A stretch of 64,000 nt of DNA from contig NZ_JACNME010000006.1 of the NCBI RefSeq assembly GCF_014270065.1, positions 186,001 through 250,000 of the forward strand, in the 5' to 3' direction. The stretch comes from Quadrisphaera sp. RL12-1S (GTDB taxonomy: Bacteria; Actinomycetota; Actinomycetes; Actinomycetales; Quadrisphaeraceae). This document shows, piece after piece, positions 17,007 through 25,814 of this stretch. Within the stretch, counting starts at the first letter, position 1. The number at the start of each line of letters is the position of its first letter. The notes beneath the pieces are model-generated. The model worked only from the letters and a program-made list of their open reading frames with translations, was not told the DNA's origin and made no database searches. A program made the position numbers and the translations under genes.

Positions 17007-18379
17007 GCAGCGTCGAGGACAGGCTCGCCGACGCCCTGGGCGCTCGCGCCGAGCTGGAGCGCGCCGAGGCGGGCCTGCTGCGGCAGCGCCGCACGGAGCT
17101 GGCGGCCACGGCCGCCGAAGACGTCACCGCGCTGGACACCGGGGTCGACCACGACGACGCGCTGGCCAGCGTGGTGGTCCCGGCCGACGTCCTAGCTCGG
17201 CGCCGCCGCGTGGTGCGGGTGTTGGCCGTGGCGGCCGTGGTGCTGGCGCTCGCCGCGGCCGCGGTGGGCGTGGCACGCCTCGCCGGGAGGTCGCACTCCG
17301 CGCCGCCGGCGGGTGGGATCGCGCACTCCTACGCGGGCCTGGCCAGGCCGCAGGTGCCCTCCGACACCGCGGCGGCACCGTCCTTCTTCGGCGACGGCGC
17401 CGACGCCGGCTCGGTGCGGCTGCTGGGGCAGCTGATGGACCGGCGCTTCTACGCCACTGTCGACCCTGCAGGCCGGCTGTGCTGGGCGGTGGAGCACCGT
17501 GGCGGCGACACCGGGGGCTGCGAGCTCGAGACGGGCCCCGCTGAGGCGGTCCAGATGAGCGAACCCGACCTCGTCGACGCGTGGCTGGTGCCGGACGGCT
17601 GGGACACCTCCGACCTCACCCGACGGGGGCTGGTCGAGGCGGCCCCCAGCCTGTGGCTGCCGCGCAACGCGGCGGGCTCAGCTGACGAGGTGTTCTCCGC
17701 GCTGCGCCGGCCCCAGGCGACCTCTGACGCCTTCGCCAGGACCATCGATCCCACCTCCTACGCGGCGGGTTCCGAGCGCGTTCTGGCCAAGACCGGCGAC
17801 GCCACGTACTGGGTCGCGACTGGTCCCACCGGAGAGGCGTGCCTGGTGGTCCTGCTCAACCAGGTGGGCAGCGCCGGCAGCTCGTGCCGGTCGGCGCTCA
17901 GCGCAGCCGTCGACGGGCTGTGGCTGGGCACCACGGGCGGCTCGGTGACGGTGGAGGCCCACCTCGTTCCGGACGGCTCATCGACCGCTGGGTGGGAGCA
18001 GGAGAGCCGCGTGCCGCTGGCCCCGGGGCTCTGGGTCGACCGTGCGACCGGAGAGCGGGCCGCCGTCGACCAGCTGCGGGCAGCGGCCACCGACCCGTTC
18101 GCCGCGGGGCCGGCGGTGGCCACCGGCACCCAGGTCTTGGAGGTGCCTGCTGGCACCTGGTCCGCCCCCGTGCTCGTGCGGTGCCTGAGCACGTCGCCGC
18201 TGGTGGTGCGTGTGGACGGCGAGGTGCAGGGCGGGAGGCTGTGCGACGGCGGCCCCGGCTCGGAGCCGGTCGTGCGCGCAGCAGGGCTGCTCGTCCGGGA
18301 CCGGCCGGTGACGGTCACCATCACCGGCCCCGCCGGGGCGACGTGGGCCGCGGGGGTGGTCGACCTGGCCGCCGAGTGA
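17003..18379 (+). CDS. Sigma-coupled membrane protein with large extracytoplasmic domain
   Basis: A 458-residue protein with a short acidic and basic cytoplasmic N-terminus (1-72), one membrane helix at about 73-92 (VVRVLAVAAVVLALAAAAVG) and about 360 residues outside. The ectodomain is rich in Trp and Cys, with paired cysteines such as LCWAVEHRGGDTGGC and ACLVVLL..SSCRS that could form disulfides. The translational overlap with the ECF sigma gene makes a role as anti-sigma factor or signal receptor likely. However, no zinc-binding HxxxCxxC motif is present. The family is not recognised. GGGAGG precedes the ATG. Confidence 0.75.
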   Translation: MSSVEDRLADALGARAELERAEAGLLRQRRTELAATAAEDVTALDTGVDHDDALASVVVPADVLARRRRVVRVLAVAAVVLALAAAAVGVARLAGRSHSAPPAGGIAHSYAGLARPQVPSDTAAAPSFFGDGADAGSVRLLGQLMDRRFYATVDPAGRLCWAVEHRGGDTGGCELETGPAEAVQMSEPDLVDAWLVPDGWDTSDLTRRGLVEAAPSLWLPRNAAGSADEVFSALRRPQATSDAFARTIDPTSYAAGSERVLAKTGDATYWVATGPTGEACLVVLLNQVGSAGSSCRSALSAAVDGLWLGTTGGSVTVEAHLVPDGSSTAGWEQESRVPLAPGLWVDRATGERAAVDQLRAAATDPFAAGPAVATGTQVLEVPAGTWSAPVLVRCLSTSPLVVRVDGEVQGGRLCDGGPGSEPVVRAAGLLVRDRPVTVTITGPAGATWAAGVVDLAAE

Positions 18380-18440
18380 GGCGTCCTCCCGGCTCCGGGG
18401 GTGTGACGCCGGACGGGCAGAAGTCCGCCGCGGGTCCGGA

Positions 18441-18941
18441 TCAGGGCGCGTGGGTGGGGTTCTGCATGTCCGGCGTCACGCGGTGGAGCAGCCGGCGCAG
18501 CTCCCGGTGCCCGTGCCGGACCACCAGCAGGGCCACCGGCACCTCCACGCACGCGCAGACCACCGACCAGACCCGGTCGGAGCCCTCGGTGCTGATGGAC
18601 AGGTCGAACCAGGCGTCGGCCAGCATGAGCACCCCCGTCGCGCACGCCCACAGCGCTGCGCTGGGCCAGCGCCTCCAGCTGCTGAGCGCCGTCGCCGCCA
18701 GCGCCAGGGCCAGCGCCACGTCGAGCCCCTGCCAGGTGCCGTCCCAGTTGGTGGTCGTGTAGTCGGCGGGCAGGGTCGCACCGAGGTAGACCACCCACGG
18801 CACCAGCGCGAGCGCCGCGACCGCGGCGACGACGGCGACCGGCGGGGCCCAGCCCCGCAGGCGCCAGCGGCGCGCGAGAGCGGCGGCAGGAGCGGGGTCG
18901 GCGACCGGTGCCACGACGGGGGTCTGTGCGGTTGCGGTCAC
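18441..18941 (-). CDS. Four-helix membrane protein of unknown function
   Basis: 166 residues with about four membrane helices, beginning near residues 33, 68, 85 and 122. The second helix follows LPADYTTTNWDGTWQGLD, a conserved-looking loop with Asn, Trp and Asp. The cytoplasmic tail is basic (RHGHRELRRLLHR). I do not recognise an enzyme motif. The GTG at 18941 has GGAGG with six-base spacing, which rules out the longer open frame. The gene is convergent with the sigma-coupled membrane protein gene and divergent from the Nudix gene. Confidence 0.72.
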   Translation of the reverse strand: MTATAQTPVVAPVADPAPAAALARRWRLRGWAPPVAVVAAVAALALVPWVVYLGATLPADYTTTNWDGTWQGLDVALALALAATALSSWRRWPSAALWACATGVLMLADAWFDLSISTEGSDRVWSVVCACVEVPVALLVVRHGHRELRRLLHRVTPDMQNPTHAP

Positions 18942-19080
18942 GGGGTGCCTCCTGCGGTCTCCTGGCGGGCGAGCGCGTCCGTCTGCTCCACGGTGCCCGC
19001 GGCGGCTCGCGGCACGCCCGGCGGCGGCTGGGGGCGGGCTGTGGATCGCGCCCAGCCCCCGGCGGCCGTCCACCCGTACG

Positions 19081-19764
19081 GTGGCCGTCGTGGACGACGG
19101 AGCGAGCAGCGGCGAGGCACCCGGCGGGCTCTCCAGCGCGGCGGAGCGGGTGCGGAGGGTGGCGGTGGAGCTGGCGGCCCTGGCGCAGGACGGCGCCACG
19201 TTCTCCCAGGACCGCTACGACCACGTGCGCTACGCGCAGGCCAGCCGTCTGGCCGCGGAGCTCTTCGCCGTCCTGACCGACCGGCCCGCGGACGACCTGC
19301 ACGCCGAGCTCGGGCGCGACAGCGGGTACGCCACCCCCAAGGTGGACGTGCGCGGTGTCCTCTTCGACGACGACGAGCGCGTGCTGCTCATGCAGGAGCG
19401 CTCCGACGGCAGGTGGTGCCCGCCCGGCGGCTGGGCCGACCCGCTGGACACCCCGCGCGCCGCGGTGCTGCGCGAGGTGCGGGAGGAGAGCGGCTACGCG
19501 GCGGAGGTGGTCAAGCTCTTCGCCTGCTGGGAACGCGACGCGCAGGGCCACGTCCCCCCGCTGCCGGTGGCGGTGTTCAAGCTGTTCTTCCTGTGCCGGG
19601 CCACCGGGGACGTGCGGCCGGCGCAGGAGCTGGAGACGCTCGACGTCGGGTGGTTCTCCCTCGACGCGCTGCCGCCGCTGTCCGCGGCGCGGGTCACCGA
19701 GCGCCAGCTGCGCCGCGCGCTGGACCACCACCGCGACCCGTCGCTGCCGGTCGACCTCGACTGA
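19081..19764 (+). CDS. Nudix hydrolase with N-terminal helical domain
   Basis: A 227-residue hydrolase of nucleoside-diphosphate-linked compounds. Residues 15-70 form the helical Nudix_N region found in ADP-ribose pyrophosphatase relatives. The Nudix box lies at about 117-139, with PPGGW and REVREESGY. The usual first Glu of GX5E is Asp (GWADPLD), a conservative change seen in this subgroup. The core REVREES is intact, so Mg2+ binding and activity are expected. Two GTG codons nine bases apart (19081, 19090) could serve as start. No ribosome-binding site is visible, so the message may be leaderless. Confidence 0.88.
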   Translation: MAVVDDGASSGEAPGGLSSAAERVRRVAVELAALAQDGATFSQDRYDHVRYAQASRLAAELFAVLTDRPADDLHAELGRDSGYATPKVDVRGVLFDDDERVLLMQERSDGRWCPPGGWADPLDTPRAAVLREVREESGYAAEVVKLFACWERDAQGHVPPLPVAVFKLFFLCRATGDVRPAQELETLDVGWFSLDALPPLSAARVTERQLRRALDHHRDPSLPVDLD

Positions 19765-19800
19765 GGCCCCCGACGCGGCCGCGGTGCAGGCCCCGAGGGG

Positions 19801-20373
19801 TCAGCGCTGGCGGCGCGCGGTGCGGAAGGGACCGTCGAGCGGGCCGTCGTCGAGAGGGTCGACCGGGCCTGCGGCAGCGCCCGGGGCGGTGGAGTCGGGC
19901 TGCTCCGCCGCCTCGGCCGGCTCTGCCGACCCAGCCGCGGCGGCCGAGCGGCGCCGCGCCGGGTCGTCGAGGGGCAGGCCGCGGGAGACCGCCAGATCCC
20001 GCACGGCGTCGGCGTCCATGCCGCGCAGCAGGAGCAGGCGGTGGCCGTCGCGCAGCACGAGGGCGCTGGCGGTGTCGTAGGGGCCGCGGACGCGCAGCCG
20101 CTCCACCTGGTCCCAGGTGATCAGGCGCCCCCACCGCGTCCCAGAGCCCACGCGCAGCCCGTCGCGCTCCACGCGCGTCCCGAGCCGGCGGGGGGCCAGC
20201 TGCACGGCGAGCAGGGCGCCGGTGACGGCCATCCACGCCAGGGCCAGCCAGTAGCGCCCCCCGACCGCGTGGGCCAGGACGTTGTAGGTCCCGAACGCCA
20301 CCACCGCCCAGCGGACCACCCGGGCGCCGCGCCCCTGCTGGACGTGGTGGTCGACGGGTCCCTCAGACGGCAT
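19801..20373 (-). CDS. Membrane protein with bacterial PH domain
   Basis: 190 residues. Two membrane helices (about 20-60) are followed by a bacterial pleckstrin-homology fold: RRLGTRVERDGLRVGSGTRWGRLITWDQVERL and LVLRDGHRLLLLRG are its strand and turn pattern. The C-terminal 60 residues are disordered and rich in Pro, Ala and acidic residues. Such proteins often occur in actinobacterial genomes without a defined role. The ATG at 20373 overlaps the stop of the upstream small membrane protein by 11 bases, so the two are probably co-translated. Confidence 0.78.
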   Translation of the reverse strand: MPSEGPVDHHVQQGRGARVVRWAVVAFGTYNVLAHAVGGRYWLALAWMAVTGALLAVQLAPRRLGTRVERDGLRVGSGTRWGRLITWDQVERLRVRGPYDTASALVLRDGHRLLLLRGMDADAVRDLAVSRGLPLDDPARRRSAAAAGSAEPAEAAEQPDSTAPGAAAGPVDPLDDGPLDGPFRTARRQR

Positions 20374-20770
20374 CGCGCTGCTCCGCGTGGCGCCGGCCCT
20401 CGGCGGACCCACCCCCGAAGCCGGTGCCCCCGCGCAGGTCGATGTCGGTGCTGGCAGCCGGGCTGGCAGCCGGGCTGGCGGTGGAGCCGTCAGCGGCGGC
20501 GGCTCGGCGAGCAGCCCGCTCCCCCGCAGCGCGCACCAGCGGCCACAGCGCTCCCGCGAGCGCGAGCACCGCCGCCACCACGCCGAGCAGCGTCATGTCC
20601 ACCCAGTGCTGCCAGCGCTCCTGGGCGTGCAGGGCGACGTCGGAGCCGCTGTCGATGCGCTGCTGCCCGAGCCAGATGGAGTGCCAGTTGACCGCGGCGA
20701 GCAGGCTCCCGAGCGACCACAGGAGGGCGAGGAGCACGACGACGCGCGCCACCCGGTTGACCGCCACCAC
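20363..20770 (-). CDS. Two-helix membrane protein of unknown function
   Basis: A 135-residue protein with membrane helices near 8-26 and 58-80. A WHSIWLGQQRIDSGSDVALHAQERWQHWVD loop in between is unusually rich in Trp, His and Gln. The C-terminal half (about 85-135) is low complexity. It starts with GTG and runs into the PH-domain gene, with which it shares 11 bases. The pair are likely partners at the membrane. No family is recognised. Confidence 0.65.
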   Translation of the reverse strand: MVAVNRVARVVVLLALLWSLGSLLAAVNWHSIWLGQQRIDSGSDVALHAQERWQHWVDMTLLGVVAAVLALAGALWPLVRAAGERAARRAAAADGSTASPAASPAASTDIDLRGGTGFGGGSAEGRRHAEQRDAV

Positions 20771-20816
20771 CCCTCGATCGTACGGGCCGGTGGCGGCAAC
20801 CGGGGGCCGCGAGCCC

Positions 20817-21650
20817 TCAGCCCTCCCGCACGTCCGTGCTGGTGGAGACCGCCGCCCACGACTCCAGCTCGCGCCGGCGGGCGGCGCCGATCGCGCGTGC
20901 GGCCTCGAGGGCGTCGCTGCCGAGCAGCAGCAGCGCGGGCGGTTCCGGTGAGGTGACGGCGTCGATGATCGCGCGGGCGGCGAGCTCGGGGTCTCCCGGC
21001 TGCGTGCCGTGCGCGCGGTCGTTCTCCTTGCGGCGCGCGTCCACGGTCTCGGCGTAGTCGGCGATGACGGTGGAGGTGCCGGTGAGCGACCGGCCGGCGA
21101 AGTCGGTGCGGAACCCGCCGGGCTCGACGGCCACGGCGTGCAGCCCCAGCGGGGCCAGCTCGGCGCGCAGCGAGCCGGTGATGCCCTCCAGCGCCAGCTT
21201 GGTGGCCGCGTAGTAGCCCGAGCCGGGCGGGCACAGCTGGGCGCCGATCGAGGAGATGTTGACGACGGCGCCGCGGCGGCGCTCGCGCATGCCCGGGAGC
21301 ACCGCCTTGGTCATGGCGACGGCGCCGTGGACGTTGGTGTCGAAGAGGGCGCGCACCTCGTCGTCGTCGCCCTCCTCCACGGCGGACCGGTAGCCGTACC
21401 CGGCGTTGTTGACCAGCACGTCCACCGCGCCGAAGCGCTCCAGCGCGGCGTCCACGGCGGCGCGCACCTGAGCGCCGTCGGTGACGTCGAGGGCCACCGC
21501 GAGGGCCGTGCCGGGGTGGGCCTCGACGAGGTCGCGGACGGTGCCGGGGTCGCGCGCGGTGACGACGGCGTTCCAACCGCGGTCCAGGACGGCGGAGGCC
21601 AGGGCGCGTCCGAGGCCGGTCGAGCAGCCGGTGATCAGCCAGGTGGTCAT
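20817..21650 (-). CDS. Short-chain dehydrogenase/reductase
   Basis: A 277-residue classical SDR with a complete catalytic set. The nucleotide motif is TGCSTGLG (7-14), with NNAG near 88. The catalytic Ser is in NISSIGAQ. The YYAATK motif near 152-157 gives Tyr and Lys. It resembles the oxidoreductases with the VEPGGFRTDF block after the active site, a subgroup of unclear substrate. The ATG at 21650 was chosen because the upstream extension lacks a ribosome-binding site. It is divergent from the Ala/Lys-rich protein gene. Confidence 0.9.
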   Translation of the reverse strand: MTTWLITGCSTGLGRALASAVLDRGWNAVVTARDPGTVRDLVEAHPGTALAVALDVTDGAQVRAAVDAALERFGAVDVLVNNAGYGYRSAVEEGDDDEVRALFDTNVHGAVAMTKAVLPGMRERRRGAVVNISSIGAQLCPPGSGYYAATKLALEGITGSLRAELAPLGLHAVAVEPGGFRTDFAGRSLTGTSTVIADYAETVDARRKENDRAHGTQPGDPELAARAIIDAVTSPEPPALLLLGSDALEAARAIGAARRRELESWAAVSTSTDVREG

Positions 21651-21739
21651 GGCTCCATCCTGCGGGCTCCCGGACGGCGCGGCCCAGCGGGCGGTCGCGC
21701 CAGGTGGCGGGCGGTGATCGATCGTCGGAGACTGGATCA

Positions 21740-22615
21740 ATGGCTGAGAACACCGCTGGGCGCTCGAGCACGCCCGAGAAGACCGACCGCCAGGACACCA
21801 CCGCCACCGGCGCTCCGGACAAGGCCGCCGGGCGTGCCGACTTCACGCGGGTGGCCCTGGAGCGCGCTGCCCGCGCCGCGCACGACGCCGGGGACCAGCG
21901 CGAGGTGCTGGCCCGCAAGGTCGAGGAGGCCAAGCAGGTCCGCAAGGCCGCGAAGGCCGTGCGCCGCGCCGCCCGCGCCCAGCTCGAGCTGGCCGACCGC
22001 GACGTCGCCGTCTCCCGCAAGGGCGTGCAGTCGCTCAAGGAGCAGCTGAAGATCGCCGTCAAGCACGCCGACGCGGTGGGCAAGGACGCCGAGAAGGCCG
22101 AGCGGGACCACAACGACGCCCTGCGCACCGCCACGAAGAAGGCGAAGAAGGCGGGCGGGCGCGACACGGACCAGAAGCACACCGAGCGCACCGGTGACGG
22201 CGAGAGCCGCACCGCCGGCCCGGACAGTGGCCCGGACAGCAGCTCGGACGGCGCCGACACCGGGGCGACCCGCACCGCCGGGCGCAAGGGCGGCCTGGCC
22301 GCCAAGGCCGCCGACGTGGCGGAGAAGGCCACCGACCGCATCGCCGGCGCCGCCAACGACCTCGAGCAGAAGGCCGACGACGCCGCCGCCAGCACGCGGG
22401 GCACCGGCCGCAGCCGCACGGCGGGCACCGCCAGCGCGTCCGGCACCTCCCCGCGCACGCCCGCGCGCCGCGCGGCCCGCTCCCGCACGGGTGTCGCGGC
22501 CGGTACCGGTGCCGCGGCGGGTGCCGCCACCGGAGCCGCCGCGGGTGCGTCGGCCGACCAGCAGCACGACGGCGCCTTCGACCTGGACACCGCCCGGGAG
22601 CCGAGCGACGCCTGA
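21740..22615 (+). CDS. Ala/Lys/Arg-rich coiled-coil protein
   Basis: 291 residues. Residues 30-130 are strongly helical and charged (LARKVEEAKQVRKAAKAVRRAARAQ), a probable coiled coil. Residues 135-210 are disordered, and a Gly-Ala segment (GTGAAAGAATGAAAGAS) lies close to the end. The lysine/arginine and alanine bias resembles histone-H1-like or phasin-like proteins, so nucleoid or surface binding is possible, but nothing specific supports either. GGAG lies before the ATG at 21740. A strong 14-bp hairpin follows the stop. Confidence 0.7.
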   Translation: MAENTAGRSSTPEKTDRQDTTATGAPDKAAGRADFTRVALERAARAAHDAGDQREVLARKVEEAKQVRKAAKAVRRAARAQLELADRDVAVSRKGVQSLKEQLKIAVKHADAVGKDAEKAERDHNDALRTATKKAKKAGGRDTDQKHTERTGDGESRTAGPDSGPDSSSDGADTGATRTAGRKGGLAAKAADVAEKATDRIAGAANDLEQKADDAAASTRGTGRSRTAGTASASGTSPRTPARRAARSRTGVAAGTGAAAGAATGAAAGASADQQHDGAFDLDTAREPSDA

Positions 22616-22645
22616 CGACCTCGGCCGACGCCTTCCACGGCCTCC

Positions 22646-22682
22646 GCAGCGCCCCGCAGCCCACCCGGCTGCGGGGCGCTGC
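22646..22682 (+). terminator. Intrinsic terminator-like hairpin
   Basis: A 14-bp perfect GC-rich stem (22646-22659 with 22669-22682) around a 9-nt loop, 30 bp after the stop of the Ala/Lys-rich gene. No T-run follows, as usual in high-GC actinobacteria. Confidence 0.7.
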
Positions 22683-22746
22683 GGTGTTCCGGCGCGTCGT
22701 GGGCTCAAGCCCGGGCTGCGGCGCCGGCGCCGCCTAGCCTCGGAGG

Positions 22747-23493
22747 GTGCTCCTGACGACGCTCGACGCCCCTGCTCCCACGGCCGGCGGCCGAGGGGCC
22801 GCAGGCGCTGCGGCGTCCCCGCTGCGCACCTCGCCGTCCCCGGTGCTCGCGGTCCCGGCGCCCCGCGCCGCCTCCCCGGCCTCCCCGTCTCCCCGGACCG
22901 ACGGATTCCCCCGCTCGGCCCCCAGCGGCCAGCCGCGCCGCCGCACGTCCGAGGTCGTGGCCCGCGAGGTGCAGGCGCACCTCGCGGACGCCGCCCGCTA
23001 CGGCCAGCTGCCGGGGCAGGCCGGTGAGGGCGTCCCCGAGGGCCTGCGGGCGAGCCTGGGCGAGCTGGTGGAGACGGCGTTCCCGCACCTGCGAGCGGGC
23101 ACCACCGACTGGCGCGCCTCGGTGGCGCTGGCCGCGGTGCTGGCCGGTGACGTGCTGGGCCGCTACGCCGTGCCGCTCGCGGCGCTGCCCACGACGACGA
23201 CGCCAGGTGCGCGCGAGTGCGTCGCGGCGCTGTCGCGCGGCATCGACGCGCTGCTCGACGAGGCCGGGGTCGGTGTCGTCATGGACCTCGACGCCGGCAC
23301 GGCCGCCTTCCGCGTGCGCACCCCGGCGGGGGCCACCCCGTCCTGCGGGCGGGCCGCGCTGCTGGCCACGTGCGTGGTGCTCCTGCACCTGCGCCTCACG
23401 CAGCCGCTGGCGCTGGCGGCGCTGGTCACCGAGGGCGGCTCGTGGCTGCCGGTGTGGCGCGCGGCCCGCGACCTGTGGACCGTCGGCGGCTGA
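22747..23493 (+). CDS. Protein of unknown function
   Basis: 248 residues. The first 60 are disordered (Pro/Ser/Ala). Residues 65-245 are helical with several hydrophobic stretches, for example ASVALAAVLAGDVLGRYAVPLAAL and LLATCVVLLHLRLTQPLALAALV. They are probably buried helices rather than clear membrane spans. A strand pair (GVGVVMDLDAGTAAFRVRTPAG) lies between them. No family was recognised. The GTG start has GGAGG immediately adjacent, too close to be an ideal ribosome-binding site, so the true start may lie further downstream. Confidence 0.55.
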   Translation: MLLTTLDAPAPTAGGRGAAGAAASPLRTSPSPVLAVPAPRAASPASPSPRTDGFPRSAPSGQPRRRTSEVVAREVQAHLADAARYGQLPGQAGEGVPEGLRASLGELVETAFPHLRAGTTDWRASVALAAVLAGDVLGRYAVPLAALPTTTTPGARECVAALSRGIDALLDEAGVGVVMDLDAGTAAFRVRTPAGATPSCGRAALLATCVVLLHLRLTQPLALAALVTEGGSWLPVWRAARDLWTVGG

Positions 23494-23517
23494 CGCCGCC
23501 CGGCTCGTCCGGGGTCC

Positions 23518-24684
23518 TCACCCTCCGGCGGGCACGAACGACCGGCGCAGCCGCCACATCGACTGAAGGCCCGCCAGCTCGGCCTGCTCGGACCCGGCGG
23601 GCGCCGTCCCCCGCTCCATGCGGTCCCGCAGGAACGCCACGTCGCTGGCCAGCTCCTGGAAGTCGCGCATGGCGCCCCTGGCCTGCGGGCCGAGGGCCCG
23701 CCCGGCCCAGTCGCGCGCCCGGGCGCGCTCGGACAGGGAGGCGAGCATCCGTGCCTCCGCGGGCGTGATCCATCCGGCCTGCGCGTAGCCCGCCAGGTGG
23801 CGGCGCAGCACGCGGCCCTCGCGGCTGCGCGCCACCACGGCCACCGCCACGGCGGCCGCGAAGATCGGCACCTGCAGCGCCACGTAGGTGCCGACGAACC
23901 CCTGCAGGCCCTGGGAGGCCGTGAGGTTCCACAGCGCGTGCAGCGCCACGGCCACGCACCAGCCCAGCAGCGGTGCGAGGACCCGCACCGCCGGGTTGCG
24001 GTGTGAGGCCGCCACGCCGATCCCCACGCCGATGGCGGAGGTGAACAGCGGGTGCGCGAAGGGGCTGAACAGGCACCGCACCACGAAGGTCACCGCGGTG
24101 ACGCTGCCGCCGTCCTCGGCGAAGCTGCGGCCCAGGTAGAGCACGTTCTCCACGAAGGCGAAGCCCACGCCGGCCAGCGCGGCGTAGACGATGCCGTCCA
24201 CCACGCCGTCGAACTCCCGCCGCCGGAACAGCCACAGCAGCAGCACCGCCAGGCCCTTGGTGGTCTCCTCCACGAACGGCGCCACGAGCACCGCGGCCGA
24301 GTCCGGGTTCCCCCCGGCGGAGCGGATGAGCTCCATCGAGGAGGTGTTGAGCACCAGGGAGACGAAGGTCGCCACGAACGCGCCCCACGCGAAGGCGAAC
24401 ACCAGCTGCCCGGGCGGCTCGTGCTCGTAGCGGTCCAGCCAGAGGATCGCCGCCACCACCGGCACCACGGGCAGCACCGCCAGCAGGGTCCCCACGCCGA
24501 ACCCGGTGATGCCGGTGTCGGTGGCCACGAGCAGCACCGTGAGCAGACCGCACCCGGCGATGACCACCACCAGCGCGATCCGCACGAGCACCCGGCCGAT
24601 CCCGGTGCGGCGCGCGCGGCGCGGGGGCAGGTGCAGGTGCGGCTCGCCCTCACCGCGGAGGACGACGGCGGGGGCTGGCTCCAC
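23518..24684 (-). CDS. PrsW-family intramembrane metalloprotease
   Basis: 388 residues with about nine membrane helices and a 100-residue C-terminal cytoplasmic tail. The PrsW signatures are all present: VEETTKG (Glu139-Glu140 region), FAFVENVLYLG on the next helix, and FAHPLFTSAIG and HALWN later, supplying the presumed zinc ligands. PrsW in Bacillus cuts the anti-sigma factor RsiW. Related actinobacterial proteins are common and mostly untested, and no anti-sigma target is adjacent here. The start was set at GTG 24684, directly after a stop-poor leader. Confidence 0.87.
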   Translation of the reverse strand: MEPAPAVVLRGEGEPHLHLPPRRARRTGIGRVLVRIALVVVIAGCGLLTVLLVATDTGITGFGVGTLLAVLPVVPVVAAILWLDRYEHEPPGQLVFAFAWGAFVATFVSLVLNTSSMELIRSAGGNPDSAAVLVAPFVEETTKGLAVLLLWLFRRREFDGVVDGIVYAALAGVGFAFVENVLYLGRSFAEDGGSVTAVTFVVRCLFSPFAHPLFTSAIGVGIGVAASHRNPAVRVLAPLLGWCVAVALHALWNLTASQGLQGFVGTYVALQVPIFAAAVAVAVVARSREGRVLRRHLAGYAQAGWITPAEARMLASLSERARARDWAGRALGPQARGAMRDFQELASDVAFLRDRMERGTAPAGSEQAELAGLQSMWRLRRSFVPAGG

Positions 24685-24798
24685 GACCGGCCACGCTAGC
24701 CGGGAGCGGCTCCCGGAGCGCTGCGACGGGCCGCGCTCGTCGTCCTCGGCTCCCCCGGGACGCGCCGCGCGTCGGCGCCGCCCGCAGCGGTCACTACA

Positions 24799-25416
24799 GT
24801 GACGCCGGTGGTGAGCCCCTCGGCCGAGCGCATCGTCTGGATCGACTGCGAGATGACAGGTCTCGACCTCGGCGTCGACGCCCTGGTCGAGGTCGCCGTC
24901 CTCGTCACCGACTCCGAGCTGGAGGTCCTCGACGAGGGGATCGACGTCGTCATCAAGCCCTCGGACGAGGCGCTGGCGCAGATGCGCGACGTGGTGCGCG
25001 ACATGCACACCACGTCGGGCCTGCTGGACGAGCTCGCCGACGGCGTGACGCTGGAGGAGGCCCGCCGCCTCGTCCTGGAGTACGTCCGCCGCTTCGTGCC
25101 GGAGGCCCGCAAGGCGCCGCTGGCCGGCAACTCCATCGGCACCGACCGGGGCTTCCTGGCCCGCGACATGCCCGAGCTCGACGAGCACCTGCACTACCGG
25201 ATGATCGACGTCAGCTCGATCAAGGAGCTGGCGCGGCGCTGGTACCCCCGCGCCTACTTCGCCGCCCCCGCCAAGAACGGCGGCCACCGGGCGCTCGCGG
25301 ACATCCGCGAGTCGATCACCGAGCTGAAGTACTACCGGGCGGCCGTCTTCGTGCCCGACCCGGGCCCGGACTCGGCGACGGCGAAGGCCGCCGCGGAGCG
25401 CGTCACCCGCGGCTGA
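24799..25416 (+). CDS. orn: Oligoribonuclease (3'-5' exoribonuclease)
   Basis: A 205-residue DEDDh exonuclease that degrades RNA di- to pentanucleotides, including pGpG from cyclic di-GMP turnover, to mononucleotides. The catalytic acids Asp16 and Glu18 are in [11 protein letters not shown]. The Asp of [11 protein letters not shown] and the His/Asp of [13 protein letters not shown] complete the site. The C-terminal 20 residues are an Ala-rich tail. It is functionally linked to the GGDEF and EAL proteins of this window. The GTG at 24799 is the longest start, with GTG at 24808 or 24811 as alternatives. It is divergent from the PrsW-family gene. Confidence 0.96.
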   Translation: MTPVVSPSAERIVWIDCEMTGLDLGVDALVEVAVLVTDSELEVLDEGIDVVIKPSDEALAQMRDVVRDMHTTSGLLDELADGVTLEEARRLVLEYVRRFVPEARKAPLAGNSIGTDRGFLARDMPELDEHLHYRMIDVSSIKELARRWYPRAYFAAPAKNGGHRALADIRESITELKYYRAAVFVPDPGPDSATAKAAAERVTRG

Positions 25417-25428
25417 GCCGCGCGCTCC

Positions 25429-25617
25429 TCAGGAGCGGTCGAGCCAGGAGCCCTCGCCCTGCCAGCGCTCGTCGGCGAGGATCTCCTCGGAGTCCGGGCC
25501 GTCGGGCAGCGACAGGTCCACGAGGAGCGAGAGCGGGACACCGCGCTTGAGCAGGTCCATCACGCTCGAGTCGGGCGTGTGCTCGACCACGAGGTCCGTC
25601 CCTGGCTGCTGCTGCAC
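25429..25617 (-). CDS. Small conserved-looking acidic protein (62 residues)
   Basis: A short gene beginning at GTG 25617, with GGGGAG six bases upstream, and ending in TAG-free sequence at TGA 25429. The sequence has a hydrophobic core MDLLKRGVPLSLLVDLSLPDG followed by an acidic end with two Trp (ERWQGEGSWLD). Codon use, the clean ribosome-binding site and the isolated position between orn and tRNA-His argue that it is real. Its function is unknown. Confidence 0.62.
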   Translation of the reverse strand: MQQQPGTDLVVEHTPDSSVMDLLKRGVPLSLLVDLSLPDGPDSEEILADERWQGEGSWLDRS

Positions 25618-25777
25618 TTCCTGCTCCCCTCGAAGTCCGCGTCCGTGCGGTGCGTCTCCTTCACGGGGGTCATCGGCAGTCCTGGTCTTGACCTTGGAGG
25701 GCACCACCCGCTCGGCGGAGGGAGCCCGTCGTCGACCTGACCGGCTGCGGACGCAGAGGCGACTCCGAGCGGACGCA

Positions 25778-25809
25778 GAACAGGCCCGGGCGGGGGCCCG
25801 GGCCTGTTC
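25778..25809 (-). terminator. Terminator hairpin after tRNA-His
   Basis: A 13-bp perfect stem (25778-25790 with 25797-25809) and a 6-nt loop, starting five bases beyond the 3' end of tRNA-His on the minus strand. Confidence 0.8.
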
Positions 25810-25814
25810 GGTGG

